This document shows positions 45,907-55,732 of a stretch of DNA of 64,000 nt, one piece after another (positions within the stretch are counted from its first letter, which is position 1; each line of letters begins with the position of its first letter). The notes under the pieces were generated by a model. The model searched no databases, was not told the origin of the DNA, and saw nothing but the letters and a program-made list of their open reading frames with translations. The position numbers and the translations under genes were made by a program. The DNA is from Ponticaulis sp. (GTDB lineage Bacteria; Pseudomonadota; Alphaproteobacteria; Caulobacterales; Hyphomonadaceae): positions 1-64,000 of the forward strand of contig PBNO01000006.1 of the NCBI GenBank assembly GCA_002723155.1, given 5' to 3'.

Positions 45907-46998
45907 TCAGTTCTGACGGCGGACCAGCCCGCCCGGCAGAGAGCCTGCGATTCCTTCCAGCTCAAGTTCTACCAGAAGGATGGCACATTTGCGGCTTGGA
46001 ATGCCTGTTGCCAGTGAAATATCGGCAATGGTTGTCGCTGTGGGTGAAAGCGCTTGAATGATTCGTGCGCGGTCCTCTTCTGAAAACTCCAGCGTTTCAT
46101 CGTCCAGATCATCGTCCGGCATTTCAAACAGGCTAGCCTGAGACGGCGCAGCCGGTGCGATGGCTTCTATCACTTGCTCTGCATTTTCGACCAGTATTGC
46201 GCCAGACCGGATAAGTCCGTTTGAACCTCTGGTACGGTTGTCGAGCGGACTTCCCGGAACGGCCATGACTTCGCGGCCTTGTTCGAGCGCAGTGCGTGCT
46301 GAAATCAAAGAGCCAGAGCGTTGCGCAGCCTCAATGACTACGACGCCTAGGCTGAGCCCGGTGATGAGACGGTTTCTACGTGGGAAGTCGTTCGCGCGTG
46401 GTTCGTGTCCGAATGGCGACTCAGAAACAACCAGACCTGTATCTTTTATCTGATCGCGGAGTTTCTCATTCTGCGCCGGATAAATGTTGTCTATGCCGCC
46501 TGCGATCACCGCGACCGTTCCTGTAGACAGCGAGCCATTATGAGAGGCTGTATCAACGCCGCGGGCCAGACCGGAAACCACAGTGTATCCGCCATTGCCC
46601 AGATCATGCGCCATGTCATGAGCTATCCGCATAGCGGCGGCAGAGGCGTTGCGAGCCCCCACCAGCGCCACACATGGCTTTTTGAGGAGGTCTGTATTGC
46701 CCCAGACCGTAATCACCGGCGGGGCAGGTGATAAATGTCCCAGAAGTTCGGGGTAATCCTCATCACCCGATAAAATTATGCGAGCACCAATATGGTCGGT
46801 TTCGTCGAACTCGCGCCGGACTTTGTCTGCAGGATAAAGCTTCAGCTCGCCGCGACCTGAGGCACGTACGCGTTCTGGAAACGCTTCCAGCGCGGCGAGA
46901 CCCGAACCATAGGTCTCAAGAAATCTGGAATAGGTGAGAGGCCCGACCCCTTTCGTCCGGGCGAGCTGAACGCGGGCGATGCGTTCAGCGTCCGTCAC
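45907..46998 (-). CDS. dprA: DNA-processing protein DprA
   Basis: The 363-residue protein loads RecA on incoming single-stranded DNA. A helix-hairpin N-terminal part precedes the Rossmann-like core with VGARNASAAAM, VSGLARGVDTASHNG, AGGIDNIYP and SGSLISARTALEQGREV. The C-terminal winged helix ends the protein. It overlaps plsY by 4 bases. topA, a frequent next gene in relatives, is absent. Confidence 0.95.
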   Translation of the reverse strand: MTDAERIARVQLARTKGVGPLTYSRFLETYGSGLAALEAFPERVRASGRGELKLYPADKVRREFDETDHIGARIILSGDEDYPELLGHLSPAPPVITVWGNTDLLKKPCVALVGARNASAAAMRIAHDMAHDLGNGGYTVVSGLARGVDTASHNGSLSTGTVAVIAGGIDNIYPAQNEKLRDQIKDTGLVVSESPFGHEPRANDFPRRNRLITGLSLGVVVIEAAQRSGSLISARTALEQGREVMAVPGSPLDNRTRGSNGLIRSGAILVENAEQVIEAIAPAAPSQASLFEMPDDDLDDETLEFSEEDRARIIQALSPTATTIADISLATGIPSRKCAILLVELELEGIAGSLPGGLVRRQN

Positions 46999-47645
46999 GG
47001 AGCGGGTGCTTCTGCGTCGGCGGTTTTAGATTTGCCTTGTCCGAATTTTGGTTCGGTGCCGTCCAGTATGCGTTTGATGTTCGTCGCGTGTCGCCAGAAG
47101 ACGAGGGCGGTGAGCACGACCAGAATCAGAACGTGGATCAGAGACAGGTTCAGCCCCCAGGCGACGATCGGCACAAACAGAGCGGTCGTCAGCGCAGCGA
47201 CGGAAGAGCGACGAGCAAGGAAGGCTACGGTCAGCCAGCAGACAGCAGCGAACAAACCGATCTGCCAGACGGCAGCAAAGAGCAGGCCGGCATAGGTCGC
47301 GACGCCTTTGCCGCCTTTGAACTGCAGCCAGACCGGGAAACAATGGCCGATAAACGCCATGGCGCCTGCGAACAGACCGATAGCCGGAATGCGGTCAGCG
47401 AAGAGAAACCCGAACAACAGAGCCGCGAGGCCTGCTTTACCGGAATCGAGCAGAAAGGTCGCTGCAGCGAGGTCTTTGCGACCGGTGCGCAGGACGTTCG
47501 TTGCGCCGATATTGCCGGAGCCGATTGCGCGAATGTCGCCAAGACCGGCCATTTGCGTAATGACCAGACCAAACGGGATAGAGCCGAGCAGATAGCCGAT
47601 AACAGCTGCGCCCGCCCAGATTGCGGTATCAGGAATGCTTTCCAT
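46995..47645 (-). CDS. plsY: Glycerol-3-phosphate acyltransferase PlsY
   Basis: The 216-residue membrane enzyme adds an acyl group from acyl phosphate to glycerol-3-phosphate, the first step of phospholipid synthesis. Five membrane segments are visible, with the cytosolic motifs GSGNIGATNVLRTG and FKGGKGVATYAG. It lies 2 bases from pyrC' and overlaps dprA by 4 bases. Confidence 0.95.
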   Translation of the reverse strand: MESIPDTAIWAGAAVIGYLLGSIPFGLVITQMAGLGDIRAIGSGNIGATNVLRTGRKDLAAATFLLDSGKAGLAALLFGFLFADRIPAIGLFAGAMAFIGHCFPVWLQFKGGKGVATYAGLLFAAVWQIGLFAAVCWLTVAFLARRSSVAALTTALFVPIVAWGLNLSLIHVLILVVLTALVFWRHATNIKRILDGTEPKFGQGKSKTADAEAPAP

Positions 47646-47647
47646 GA

Positions 47648-48970
47648 TTAGTTTCCGTTCTCAGGGCCAAACACCCATTTGCCTTTGACCATTGTCCGGA
47701 CTGTTTTGCCAGTCAGGAGGCGGCCATCAAATGGGCTGTTGCCAGAGCGTGAAGAGAGGTTTTCCCGCAGACATTTCCATGGTGTCTCCGGATCGAAGAC
47801 GACAAGGTCTGCTTCTGCGCCTTCTGTGATCCGTCCGAGCGGTAGATCGAGCGCGTCTGCCGGATTGCATGTTACAGCGGCGAGTGCAGTCAGAAGATCA
47901 AGTTCGTAGTGCGGTTCTGCCGCAAGAGTTGTGAGCGCTGAAAGAAGCGTTTCCAAACCGGCAGCGCCAAAGCTGGCTTCGTCGAACGGAAGTCGCTTGT
48001 CTTCGGCAGGCTGTGGGTCGTGAGAGGAGACGATTACGTTGAGGGAGCCATTTTTCAGGCCTTCAATCAGGGCGAGACGATCTTCCTCTGCGCGGAATGG
48101 CGGGTTCACCTTGCAATAGGTGAGATACGCTTTGCGCGGGTCGTGAGACCCATCCCCGATATCGAGTTCGTTGAAGAACAGAGAGTGGGCAGCCGCAGTC
48201 ACGATAATATTGTTGCCGGCTTCGCGGTGGCGGTTCGCAATATCAAGGCTTCGACCCGTCGTGACCTGATCGACGATGATGTCACTCTTTGTCATTTCTG
48301 CGAGCAGCAGGTCGCGTTCCAGACCAATCCATTCTGCATTCGAAGGCAGTCCGCGCAGGCCCAGTCGCGCTGCAAATGCGCTGGCATTCATGGAGCCGGT
48401 CGACAGCGATGGCTCGTCCGGACGGAGCATAATCTTAGCGCCTACACCGCGGCCATACTGAAGTGCGCGTCGTACAAGGTTAGCAGACGTCAGAGCCTTA
48501 TCCGCGTTACAAAACAGAACCGCGCCCGCATCCTTCATGAGGGAGAGTTCGGTCATGCCTTCGCCAGCAAGGCCGACAGTCAGTGCGCCTGCGGGGTAAA
48601 TCCGGTTCAGGACCTTGTGAGACTGGCCTGCACGTTTCAGGTAATCGACCAGTGCAGGCGTATCGATAGCCGGATCGGTATCTGGCATGATCACCATTGA
48701 GGTGATGCCGCCGGATACCGCAGAACGGCTGGCGGTTTCGAGCGTCTCACGGTGTTCGGAGCCAGGCTCGCCGGTTTTGACCCGCATGTCGATCAGGCCG
48801 GGAGCAACGGCCTTGCCGCCGCAATCGGTGATAAGATCGGTTCCGGCTGTTGCGGCGGTCACCTGTGGGCCGAATTCGGAGATGTAGCCGTCTTCGATAA
48901 TGATGCCGCCGACCGTATCGAGGCCGGTCGCCGGGTCGAGAATACGCGCGTTGATCAGAGCCTGTTTCAT
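47648..48970 (-). CDS. Dihydroorotase-like protein, metal site lost (PyrC')
   Basis: The 440-residue protein has the dihydroorotase fold, but the metal-binding HxH after PGLID is R63-x-K65 ([10 protein letters not shown]). The usual 'TDHAPH' near the C-terminus is [10 protein letters not shown]. The residue that should be carboxylated and the HCED-type site are also altered (RPDEPSL). Catalysis is therefore very unlikely. Such proteins pair with aspartate transcarbamoylase as a structural chain. It overlaps pyrB by 4 bases, which fits that role. An active dihydroorotase should be encoded elsewhere. Confidence 0.88.
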   Translation of the reverse strand: MKQALINARILDPATGLDTVGGIIIEDGYISEFGPQVTAATAGTDLITDCGGKAVAPGLIDMRVKTGEPGSEHRETLETASRSAVSGGITSMVIMPDTDPAIDTPALVDYLKRAGQSHKVLNRIYPAGALTVGLAGEGMTELSLMKDAGAVLFCNADKALTSANLVRRALQYGRGVGAKIMLRPDEPSLSTGSMNASAFAARLGLRGLPSNAEWIGLERDLLLAEMTKSDIIVDQVTTGRSLDIANRHREAGNNIIVTAAAHSLFFNELDIGDGSHDPRKAYLTYCKVNPPFRAEEDRLALIEGLKNGSLNVIVSSHDPQPAEDKRLPFDEASFGAAGLETLLSALTTLAAEPHYELDLLTALAAVTCNPADALDLPLGRITEGAEADLVVFDPETPWKCLRENLSSRSGNSPFDGRLLTGKTVRTMVKGKWVFGPENGN

Positions 48971-49917
48971 GCTGAAGCCTCCGCGCGTGCCCGATCAAGA
49001 TTTCTGGCAAGTGCATCCAGTACAGCCATGCGTACGAAAACACCCATGGAGACCTGCTCTGTGATGGTGCTGTTTTCCGATTCCGTGATGGCGCTGTCGA
49101 TCTCGACGCCTCGGTTCATAGGGCCCGGGTGCATGATCAGCGCGTCCGGTGCGGCGTGAGAGAGCTTTTCCTTATCGAGCCCGTAAAGGTGGAAGAACTC
49201 ACGTTTACTCGGAAGATAGAGGCCGTGCATCCGTTCGAGCTGAAGGCGAAGCATCATGACAACATCGCAGCCGCTAATGCCTTCAATCATGTTGGTATGC
49301 GTTGAATGTGCGCCCCAGGTCTCAGTTCCCGGCGGCATGAGCGTAGGTGGAGCGACCAGCCGAACTTCGGCGCCCATAAGGTGCAGCAACATAGCGTTGG
49401 AACGGGCCACACGTGAGTGCAGAATATCACCGCAGATTGCGACTTTCAGCCCTTCAACCCGGCCTTTGCGACGGCGGATCGTAAGCGCGTCGAGCAGAGC
49501 CTGCGTCGGGTGTTCGTGTGTGCCGTCACCGGCATTCACGACCGCGCAATCGACTTTACGTGACAGAAGTCTCACTGCGCCTGAAGAGCCGTGACGGATC
49601 ACCAAAAGATCCGGCTGCATGGCGTTGAGTGTCATCGCCGTATCGACCAGCGTTTCGCCCTTCTTCACAGACGACGACTGAACAGACATGTTCACAACAT
49701 CTGCGCCGAGGCGTTTTGCTGAAATGTCGAAAGAGCTTTGTGTTCTTGTCGAGTTTTCGAAGAACAGATTGATCAGCGTTTTTCCCTTTAGGGATTGTTC
49801 AGGAGTGCGATTTTCAACGAACTCGTTTGCGCGATCAAGCAGGTACTCGATGTCCAGACGATTGAGCCCTTCAATGCCCAGAAGGTGCTGAAGGGAGAAG
49901 TCATAAGCGAAGGTCAT
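48967..49917 (-). CDS. pyrB: Aspartate carbamoyltransferase catalytic chain
   Basis: The 316-residue enzyme forms carbamoyl aspartate in pyrimidine synthesis. The carbamoyl-phosphate loop [13 protein letters not shown], the '[12 protein letters not shown]' segment, [13 protein letters not shown] and MHPGPMNRG are intact. It is the first gene of pyrB-pyrC'-plsY-dprA. No attenuator or leader peptide was identified in the 95 bases upstream. Confidence 0.96.
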   Translation of the reverse strand: MTFAYDFSLQHLLGIEGLNRLDIEYLLDRANEFVENRTPEQSLKGKTLINLFFENSTRTQSSFDISAKRLGADVVNMSVQSSSVKKGETLVDTAMTLNAMQPDLLVIRHGSSGAVRLLSRKVDCAVVNAGDGTHEHPTQALLDALTIRRRKGRVEGLKVAICGDILHSRVARSNAMLLHLMGAEVRLVAPPTLMPPGTETWGAHSTHTNMIEGISGCDVVMMLRLQLERMHGLYLPSKREFFHLYGLDKEKLSHAAPDALIMHPGPMNRGVEIDSAITESENSTITEQVSMGVFVRMAVLDALARNLDRARAEASA

Positions 49918-50012
49918 CGGTGAAGACTCTGAGAATGAAAAATCCGGACCAGCTAGTCTCTCTCGGGGTGGTACGTCAACATTATGCGCAACGTGCCGTC
50001 ACCGAGTTCTCT

Positions 50013-50930
50013 CTATAGAAGGCCGAAAGCGATGAGAATGGCTGGCATGGTCAGGGCAGCAAGAACCGTTTCTGTGGCGATCAGGTTCGCCATAAGGTCT
50101 GCGTCGCCACCGAGTTGACGGGCGAGGATGAAGCCGTTTGTGGCAGTCGGCGTGGCGGTCGCGATAGCCATCACTGCCAGAGGCACGCCTTCCAGTCCAA
50201 AACCGTGTTGGGCGATGAGGATTGTCAGGACTGGCATTCCGATCAGGCGGACCAGCGACCAGAATACCGTGAAAAGACCAGCACGCCGCAGCGCGATGAA
50301 ATTTACGCCCGCGCCAGCCGCCAGCAGCCCGAGTGCCATGGCCGGTTCTGACACCAGTTCCAGAATGGTGTTGAGAATGCCCGTTGGCTGAAGTCCTGTG
50401 ACGTTCAGCGCTGCGCCGATGATGCAGGCAATGACAAGCGGATTGCGAATGAGTTCTGTGAACGGGTTACGCGTTACGCCCGTTTCCGTCTCGCCGAAAT
50501 GAGATAGGGCCAGAATTGAGAGGATGTTGGCCATCGGGATAAGGATGGCGGCACAAAGCGCTGTCAGCGCCAGCCCATCTTCCGCGTAGAGTACGCCTGA
50601 AATCGTCAATGCGATAAAGGTGTTCCAGCGCGAGTTGGACTGGATGATGCTGCCGACGGCCGGCCGGGACACGTTTGGCCATAAAAGCGCAAGCAGACCT
50701 GTACCGGCCATGAGGATTTGGGCGATGAACAGCGTGAGCGCGATTTTCCACGGCGCTTCGTCAAAAGGCGCCCGTGACAGCACCAGAATGATCAGGGCAG
50801 GGAACAGCGCCACATAGCAAAGTCGTTCAATGGACCGCCAGCCATCCCGATCAGGTAATTTGCGCCAGGCAAGGAATTGCCCCAGCGCCACCATGAACAT
50901 GACGGGAAGAAGAGCGTTCAGAAACGTCAT
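50013..50930 (-). CDS. AEC-family (auxin-efflux-carrier-like) transporter
   Basis: The 305-residue protein has about ten membrane helices, beginning LNALLPVMFMVALGQFLAW. The repeated five-helix halves and 'NPLVIACIIGAALN' match the AEC family. Bacterial members move small organic acids such as malonate or malate; the substrate is unknown. It overlaps ruvX by 4 bases, so the two are co-transcribed, although no functional tie is known. Confidence 0.88.
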   Translation of the reverse strand: MTFLNALLPVMFMVALGQFLAWRKLPDRDGWRSIERLCYVALFPALIILVLSRAPFDEAPWKIALTLFIAQILMAGTGLLALLWPNVSRPAVGSIIQSNSRWNTFIALTISGVLYAEDGLALTALCAAILIPMANILSILALSHFGETETGVTRNPFTELIRNPLVIACIIGAALNVTGLQPTGILNTILELVSEPAMALGLLAAGAGVNFIALRRAGLFTVFWSLVRLIGMPVLTILIAQHGFGLEGVPLAVMAIATATPTATNGFILARQLGGDADLMANLIATETVLAALTMPAILIAFGLL

Positions 50931-51385
50931 GAAGCGTTGGCGATACGGTCGATAGCAGTCTGGAGGATGATCGCTGCAGCGGATTTGTCGATAAGTTCGG
51001 ATCGGCGCGCGCGTGACAGGTCAGCTTCCAGCATGGCGCGTTCCGCCATCTGGCTCGACATGCGTTCGTCCTGAAAAGCGATAGGCACATCGCGAATCTG
51101 AAGAATGTGACGTGCGAGTGCGCGCGCGGACTGAACGCGCGGGCCGGCGCTGCCATCCATGTTGAGCGGAAGCCCCATCACAATGCCGATGGCGCCTCGC
51201 TCATCGAAGAGTGCAAACAGGCGGGGGAGCGTCGGAGCGAGCTTTTTGCCGCGCTGAATGGTTTCTACCGGATGGGCTGTGAGCTGGAGGCTGTCGCTGG
51301 CCGCGACGCCCAGCGTCTTTGACCCCGGATCCAGCCCGATAATAACGCCCTGATTCGGCAGCTCTGTTACGTCTGATAATATCAT
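50927..51385 (-). CDS. ruvX: RuvX/YqgF, RNase H-like nuclease
   Basis: The 152-residue protein of the YqgF family has the RNase H start GLDPGSKTLGVAASD, GLPLNMDGSAG and DERMSSQMAE with the conserved acidic residues. The family acts in pre-16S rRNA processing and has been proposed as a Holliday-junction resolvase. It lies divergent from gatC. Confidence 0.93.
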   Translation of the reverse strand: MILSDVTELPNQGVIIGLDPGSKTLGVAASDSLQLTAHPVETIQRGKKLAPTLPRLFALFDERGAIGIVMGLPLNMDGSAGPRVQSARALARHILQIRDVPIAFQDERMSSQMAERAMLEADLSRARRSELIDKSAAAIILQTAIDRIANAS

Positions 51386-51520
51386 GTCTGTCTGATAGCT
51401 TGCTGTCAGCGAAGCTCAAAAGACTTTCTGCGGGCGGTATTCGCAGAAATTTTCGTCCGTCATTCTTGATCAAGCCGTAAGCTCGTCATAAACCCGCACT
51501 CACACAGAGGAGTGTTCCGC

Positions 51521-51808
51521 ATGAGCGTCACCAATCAGGACGTAAAAAAAGTTGCCCGCCTGGCCCGCATTGCGCTGCCAGAGGATCAGGTTGAACCTAT
51601 GACGGACGAACTCAACAACATCCTGAACTGGATCGAACAGCTCGGCGAAGTTGATGTTGAAGATGTTGAGCCGATGACCTCTGTTGTGGAGACATCTCTG
51701 CCGATGCGCGAAGACGTTGTGACAGACGGCGGCATTCAGGACAAAGTCCTCGCGAACGCGCCGAAATCCGAAGACGGCTTCTTTGTCGTTCCGAAGGTTG
51801 TTGAATAA
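51521..51808 (+). CDS. gatC: Asp-tRNA(Asn)/Glu-tRNA(Gln) amidotransferase subunit C
   Basis: The 95-residue stabilising subunit of GatCAB reads SVTNQDVKKVARLARIAL followed by NILNWIEQLGEVDVEDVEPM, the whole family pattern. GAGGAG lies 9 bases before ATG 51521, which decides the start. gatA follows at 52566 after an inserted lipoprotein gene. Confidence 0.95.
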   Translation: MSVTNQDVKKVARLARIALPEDQVEPMTDELNNILNWIEQLGEVDVEDVEPMTSVVETSLPMREDVVTDGGIQDKVLANAPKSEDGFFVVPKVVE

Positions 51809-51890
51809 GTCTCCGACTGATCAATTTTTCCGCGATATCATTGAACTTTTACTGTTTTGGCGCGATATAGACCTGAGCAAGAGGTGAGCG

Positions 51891-52355
51891 ATGTTACGCG
51901 ATAAAAGTCTGCCAATGGTCTATGCGGGAATGGTTTTCCTGCTTTCTGCCTGTGCCACAGTAGCAAATGGCGGCGAGGGTGATGCTCAGCAAGTCAGCGG
52001 CGCTGCGAAGTTTGCCGATGATCCGCGCTTGGGTGAACGCGTAGATCGCATGTGTTTCACGTCCACGATCGATGGCTTTTCTCAGCCGGATGAAGACACT
52101 GTGGTGCTTCGTGCGAGCGCGTCGCGTCATTACCTTGTTGAGACGGCTTCCTGCTTCAATCTTGATCGTGCTCTGTCTATTGGAATTGATTCGCGTACGA
52201 GCTGCGCAGGCCGCGGTGATCGTCTGATCGTTTCGGACAGTATTTTTCCCGGGCGAACAAGCACTGCGACGTCGGTTGATTCCTGTCTTATCACTGCGAT
52301 TTACGAGTGGGATGACGACGCGGACGAAGAGGCCGAGGAAGCTGCCGAAGAATAA
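51891..52355 (+). CDS. Small lipoprotein, DUF6491-like
   Basis: The 154-residue exported protein has lipobox LSAC (Cys about 20). The mature part has a four-cysteine pattern, DRMCFTSTIDGF, TASCFNLD, RTSCAGRGD and VDSCLITAIY, resembling DUF6491 proteins. The C-terminus is very acidic (DDDADEEAEEAAEE). The function is unknown. GAGGTGA precedes the ATG and a strong terminator follows, so it is separate from gatA. Confidence 0.75.
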   Translation: MLRDKSLPMVYAGMVFLLSACATVANGGEGDAQQVSGAAKFADDPRLGERVDRMCFTSTIDGFSQPDEDTVVLRASASRHYLVETASCFNLDRALSIGIDSRTSCAGRGDRLIVSDSIFPGRTSTATSVDSCLITAIYEWDDDADEEAEEAAEE

Positions 52356-52373
52356 GCTTCTTCCTTGAGTTGG

Positions 52374-52401
52374 AGGCGCTTCAAATGAAGCGCCTTTTTT
52401 A
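52374..52401 (+). terminator. Terminator after the DUF6491-like lipoprotein
   Basis: AGGCGCTTCA and TGAAGCGCCT form a perfect ten-pair stem with a two-base centre, followed by TTTTTT. Confidence 0.92.
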
Positions 52402-52565
52402 ATTCCTGCAACATCGCGCGACTTCTTCGGAAAAGTCGGGAGATACAGGCAATTCAGCACTTGATAAGTTAGGGCGTACGCGTCTACCAAGCGGTTGGAG
52501 TTTTCTTTTCCGGTTCGCTGCGGCAATGCACGGCTTGCGGACCGATTATTATTGAAAGACTGACA

Positions 52566-54050
52566 ATGACTGATCTCACTGGGCTTACTCTGTCTGACGC
52601 TCTGGACGGGTTGAACTCGAAAGCGTTTTCTTCAGAAGAGATCACCACCGCCTACGTGGACGCGATTGAGAAAGCAAACGGCGCGCTGAACGCGTATATT
52701 CTCCAGACGCCTGAAAAAGCGATCGAAATGGCGAAAGCTTCCGATGCGCGTCGCGCTAAGGGTGAAGCTGGTGTGCTGGAGGGGGCTCCTCTGGGCATCA
52801 AAGACCTGTTCAGCACTGAGGGTGTTCGCACGACGGCTTGTTCTCATATTCTGGGTGAGTTCACCCCACCATATGAAAGCACGGTAACGGCGAACCTCTG
52901 GCGCGAAGGCGCTGTTATGCTCGGCAAACTCAATATGGACGAGTTTGCTATGGGTTCGTCTAACGAGACGTCTTTCTATGGCAACGTTATCAACCCGTGG
53001 CGCCGTAATGACGGTAGCAATGCCGACCTGACACCGGGTGGTTCTTCTGGTGGTTCTGCGTCCGCGGTCGCGGCTGATCTTTGCCTCGCGGCTACCGCTT
53101 CTGATACAGGTGGCTCTATCCGCCAGCCTGCGTCTTTCACGGGTACAGTGGGCATCAAGCCGACGTATGGCCGTGCAAGCCGTTTTGGCATGGTCGCGTT
53201 TGCATCGTCTCTTGATCAGGCCGGCCCCATCGCGAAGACGGTCAAGGACGCAGCAATCATGCTGAACGTCATGTGTAGCCATGATGAGAAGGATTCTACC
53301 TCTCTGAAGGTTGAACAGCCTGACTGGACGAAAGCGATTGGCGAGCCGGTTAAAGGCATGAAGATTGGTGTTCCTAAAGAATACCGCGTCGATGGCATGC
53401 CGGAAGACATCGAGAAGCTCTGGCAGCAAGGTATCGACTGGCTGAAAGCTGCCGGCTGCGAAATCGTCGACGTAAGCCTGCCGCACACGAAATATGCTCT
53501 GCCTGCATATTATATTGTTGCGCCGGCGGAAGCGTCTTCAAACCTCGCGCGCTATGACGGCATGCGCTATGGCCTGCGTCAGGCCGGCGATAATCTCACA
53601 GACATCTATCAGAATACACGCGCAGAAGGCTTTGGTGCAGAGGTGAAGCGTCGCCTGATGATCGGTACTTACGTGCTGTCAGCGGGTTATTATGATGCGT
53701 ATTATCTGAAAGCTCAAAAGGTTCGCACGAAAATCCTTCAGGACTTCCAGAATGTCTTTGAAGAAGTTGATGCGCTTCTTACGCCAACATGTCCGTCTGC
53801 AGCATTTGCGCTGGGCGAACGTATGGATGACCCGATTTCAATGTACCTGAACGACGTCTTCACGGTTACGGCGAACCTTGCGGGTCTCCCAGGTATCTCT
53901 GTGCCGGTGGCAACAGATCACCATGGTCTGCCTATGGGGCTTCAGGTTATCGGCAAGGCGCTTGACGAATCTGCATGTCTGCGTGTCGCGGCCCAGCTTG
54001 AAGAAGCCGCCCAGTTTAAGGCGAAGCCAGCCAACTGGTGGTCTGCTTAG
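52566..54050 (+). CDS. gatA: Asp-tRNA(Asn)/Glu-tRNA(Gln) amidotransferase subunit A
   Basis: The 494-residue glutaminase subunit of GatCAB is an amidase-signature enzyme. The catalytic lysine is in LGIKDLFST and the serine pair in [11 protein letters not shown] and [15 protein letters not shown]. It supplies ammonia for amidation of misacylated tRNA by GatB. It has its own upstream region and terminator, so gatC, gatA and gatB are not one operon here. Confidence 0.97.
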   Translation: MTDLTGLTLSDALDGLNSKAFSSEEITTAYVDAIEKANGALNAYILQTPEKAIEMAKASDARRAKGEAGVLEGAPLGIKDLFSTEGVRTTACSHILGEFTPPYESTVTANLWREGAVMLGKLNMDEFAMGSSNETSFYGNVINPWRRNDGSNADLTPGGSSGGSASAVAADLCLAATASDTGGSIRQPASFTGTVGIKPTYGRASRFGMVAFASSLDQAGPIAKTVKDAAIMLNVMCSHDEKDSTSLKVEQPDWTKAIGEPVKGMKIGVPKEYRVDGMPEDIEKLWQQGIDWLKAAGCEIVDVSLPHTKYALPAYYIVAPAEASSNLARYDGMRYGLRQAGDNLTDIYQNTRAEGFGAEVKRRLMIGTYVLSAGYYDAYYLKAQKVRTKILQDFQNVFEEVDALLTPTCPSAAFALGERMDDPISMYLNDVFTVTANLAGLPGISVPVATDHHGLPMGLQVIGKALDESACLRVAAQLEEAAQFKAKPANWWSA

Positions 54051-54076
54051 TCTGACGCTTGATAATCAGAATAAAA

Positions 54077-54115
54077 GAAAGCCCGCTTCTCGTATGAAAA
54101 GCGGGCTTCTCTTTA
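54077..54115. terminator. Terminator between gatA and the ETHE1-like gene
   Basis: AAGCCCGCTT and AAGCGGGCTT form a ten-pair stem around a ten-base loop, flanked by A-rich and T-rich bases, between two convergent genes. Confidence 0.85.
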
Positions 54116-54169
54116 TGCAGGAGAGCGGGGGTGGGGGGACATTTCAGGAGACCCGAAGGTCTTCAAGGC

Positions 54170-55027
54170 TCATCCTACAAGAGAGACGGGGATCTTGATG
54201 TACTGCTTGCCGTTGTCTTCGGCGGGCGGAAGCTGGCCAGCGCGAATATTCACCTGAAGTGACGGCATGATCAGGCGCGGCGGCGCTAGCTTTGCGTCAC
54301 GCGTGTTACGCATCTCGATAAATTGCTCCCGGCTAGTGCCATCATGCACGTGAATGTTTTTGGCTTTCTGCTCGGCAACTGTCGTTTCCCAGACGTATTC
54401 TGTACGGCCTTCCGGCAGATAGTCATGGCCGACAAAGACGCGGGTCTCTTCTGGCAGTGACAGAATCTTCTGGATGCTGTCATAGAGGGTGCCAGCGTCG
54501 CCGCCCGGAAAATCCGTGCGCGCGGTGCCGTAGTCCGGCATGAACATCGTATCGCCAACGAAGGCTGCATCGCCGATAACGTAAGTCACGCACGCAGGTG
54601 TGTGGCCCGGCGTTGCAATCACTTTTGCGTCCAGATTGCCAACCTTGAACGTCTCGCCGTCAGCGAACAGATCATCGAAGACCACGCCATTCGTGTTCAC
54701 GTCTTTCGCATTGAACAGCGTTTTGAAGACGGTTTGAACCTCAGTGATGCGTCCACCAATGCCGTAGCGCGCACCGGTTTTACGGCGCACATAATCAGCG
54801 GCAGACAAATGGTCTGCGTGCGCATGCGTGTCGAGCACTCGTGTGATTTTGAAGCCCTTGTCGGTAGCAACATCCAGAACGAGATCGATCGGCGTGGATG
54901 CGAGCTTTGCACGACCAGCATCATATTCTGTCACAGGATCAATAATGACCGCTTCGCCGCTGTCTTCGTCAGCGACCAGATATGTGATCGTGAACGTGGC
55001 TTCGTCAAAAAATCCCTGAACAAACAT
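54170..55027 (-). CDS. Persulfide dioxygenase-like metallo-beta-lactamase-fold protein
   Basis: The 285-residue ETHE1/Blh-type protein has the metal motif DTHAHADHLSAAD, then ATPGHTPAC, GDTMFMPDYG with TARTDFPGGDAGTLY, and VGHDY. These give the mononuclear iron site of persulfide dioxygenases. The long C-terminal part (from about 225, with EYVWETTVAEQKAKN) is typical of the bacterial Blh group. It oxidises glutathione persulfide to sulfite in characterised relatives. AAGGGTG precedes the ATG. It is divergent from the rhodanese/TauE pair. Confidence 0.9.
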   Translation of the reverse strand: MFVQGFFDEATFTITYLVADEDSGEAVIIDPVTEYDAGRAKLASTPIDLVLDVATDKGFKITRVLDTHAHADHLSAADYVRRKTGARYGIGGRITEVQTVFKTLFNAKDVNTNGVVFDDLFADGETFKVGNLDAKVIATPGHTPACVTYVIGDAAFVGDTMFMPDYGTARTDFPGGDAGTLYDSIQKILSLPEETRVFVGHDYLPEGRTEYVWETTVAEQKAKNIHVHDGTSREQFIEMRNTRDAKLAPPRLIMPSLQVNIRAGQLPPAEDNGKQYIKIPVSLVG

Positions 55028-55057
55028 ATTTTCACCCTTGCGTTTCGATCTAAAATA

Positions 55058-55071
55058 TTAGAATATTCTAA
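55058..55071. promoter_or_regulatory. Perfect palindrome between divergent persulfide genes
   Basis: TTAGAATATTCTAA is a perfect 14-base palindrome, 30 bases from the ETHE1-like start and about 125 bases from the rhodanese start. AT-rich palindromes of this type are bound by sulfide-sensing ArsR proteins (BigR/SqrR) upstream of blh-type operons. No such regulator gene lies in this window, so the match is by analogy. Confidence 0.6.
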
Positions 55072-55196
55072 AAAACGCAATACCTAATATTTTGATTTGG
55101 TGAAATGAGGTTTCAAATTCAGGGCGTATGCTAAAGAGGCCACGAATTTAGCCTCGCTGGCGAGATGCCGCCAGATCAGAATTGGGAGATATGAGT

Positions 55197-55730
55197 ATGG
55201 AATCAGTTCGGGAATTGTCACCACAAGATATCGTCAGACTGCGTGACGCAGGCGAGGTCGTGCTGGTCGACGTTCGTGAAACACCCGAGCATACGCGCGA
55301 GCACATCAAAGGCGCTCAGCTTTGCCCGTTATCTCGCTGGGGTGAGGATGCCATCTCCAACCCGTCGAATGTGCCTGTTGTCTTTTTCTGCCGCTCGGGC
55401 ATGCGTACACGCATGAATGCAAATCTTCTGGCAGATGCGGCCAATGGCAATGCGATCCTGATGGATGGCGGTCTGATCGCGTGGAAGAAAGCAGGCCTTT
55501 CGGTAGAACGTGCGCGCCAGCTCGCGCCGCCGAGCATTATGCGTCAGGTCTTTATGGTGGCCGGCACGCTTATTCTGATCGGTGTGATCCTCTCTCAACT
55601 TGCAGATTTCCGTTTCGTCTATCTCAGCGGCTTCGTTGGGGCGGGACTTTTGTTCGCAGGCGTATCCGGCTGGTGCGGTATGGCAAAGCTACTGGCTTTG
55701 ATGCCGTGGAATAAAGAGCAGGCTGGCTGA
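55197..55730 (+). CDS. Rhodanese fused to DUF2892 membrane domain
   Basis: The 177-residue protein has an N-terminal single rhodanese domain (VVLVDVRETPEH, active loop FCRSGMRT with the catalytic cysteine) and a C-terminal two-helix DUF2892 membrane anchor, the YgaP arrangement. It transfers sulfane sulfur at the inner face of the membrane. ATG 55197 is chosen because GGGAG lies 8 bases before it; an ATG at 55191 is too close and an upstream TTG is less likely. It is linked to the TauE gene 2 bases away. Confidence 0.9.
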   Translation: MESVRELSPQDIVRLRDAGEVVLVDVRETPEHTREHIKGAQLCPLSRWGEDAISNPSNVPVVFFCRSGMRTRMNANLLADAANGNAILMDGGLIAWKKAGLSVERARQLAPPSIMRQVFMVAGTLILIGVILSQLADFRFVYLSGFVGAGLLFAGVSGWCGMAKLLALMPWNKEQAG

Positions 55731-55732
55731 CA

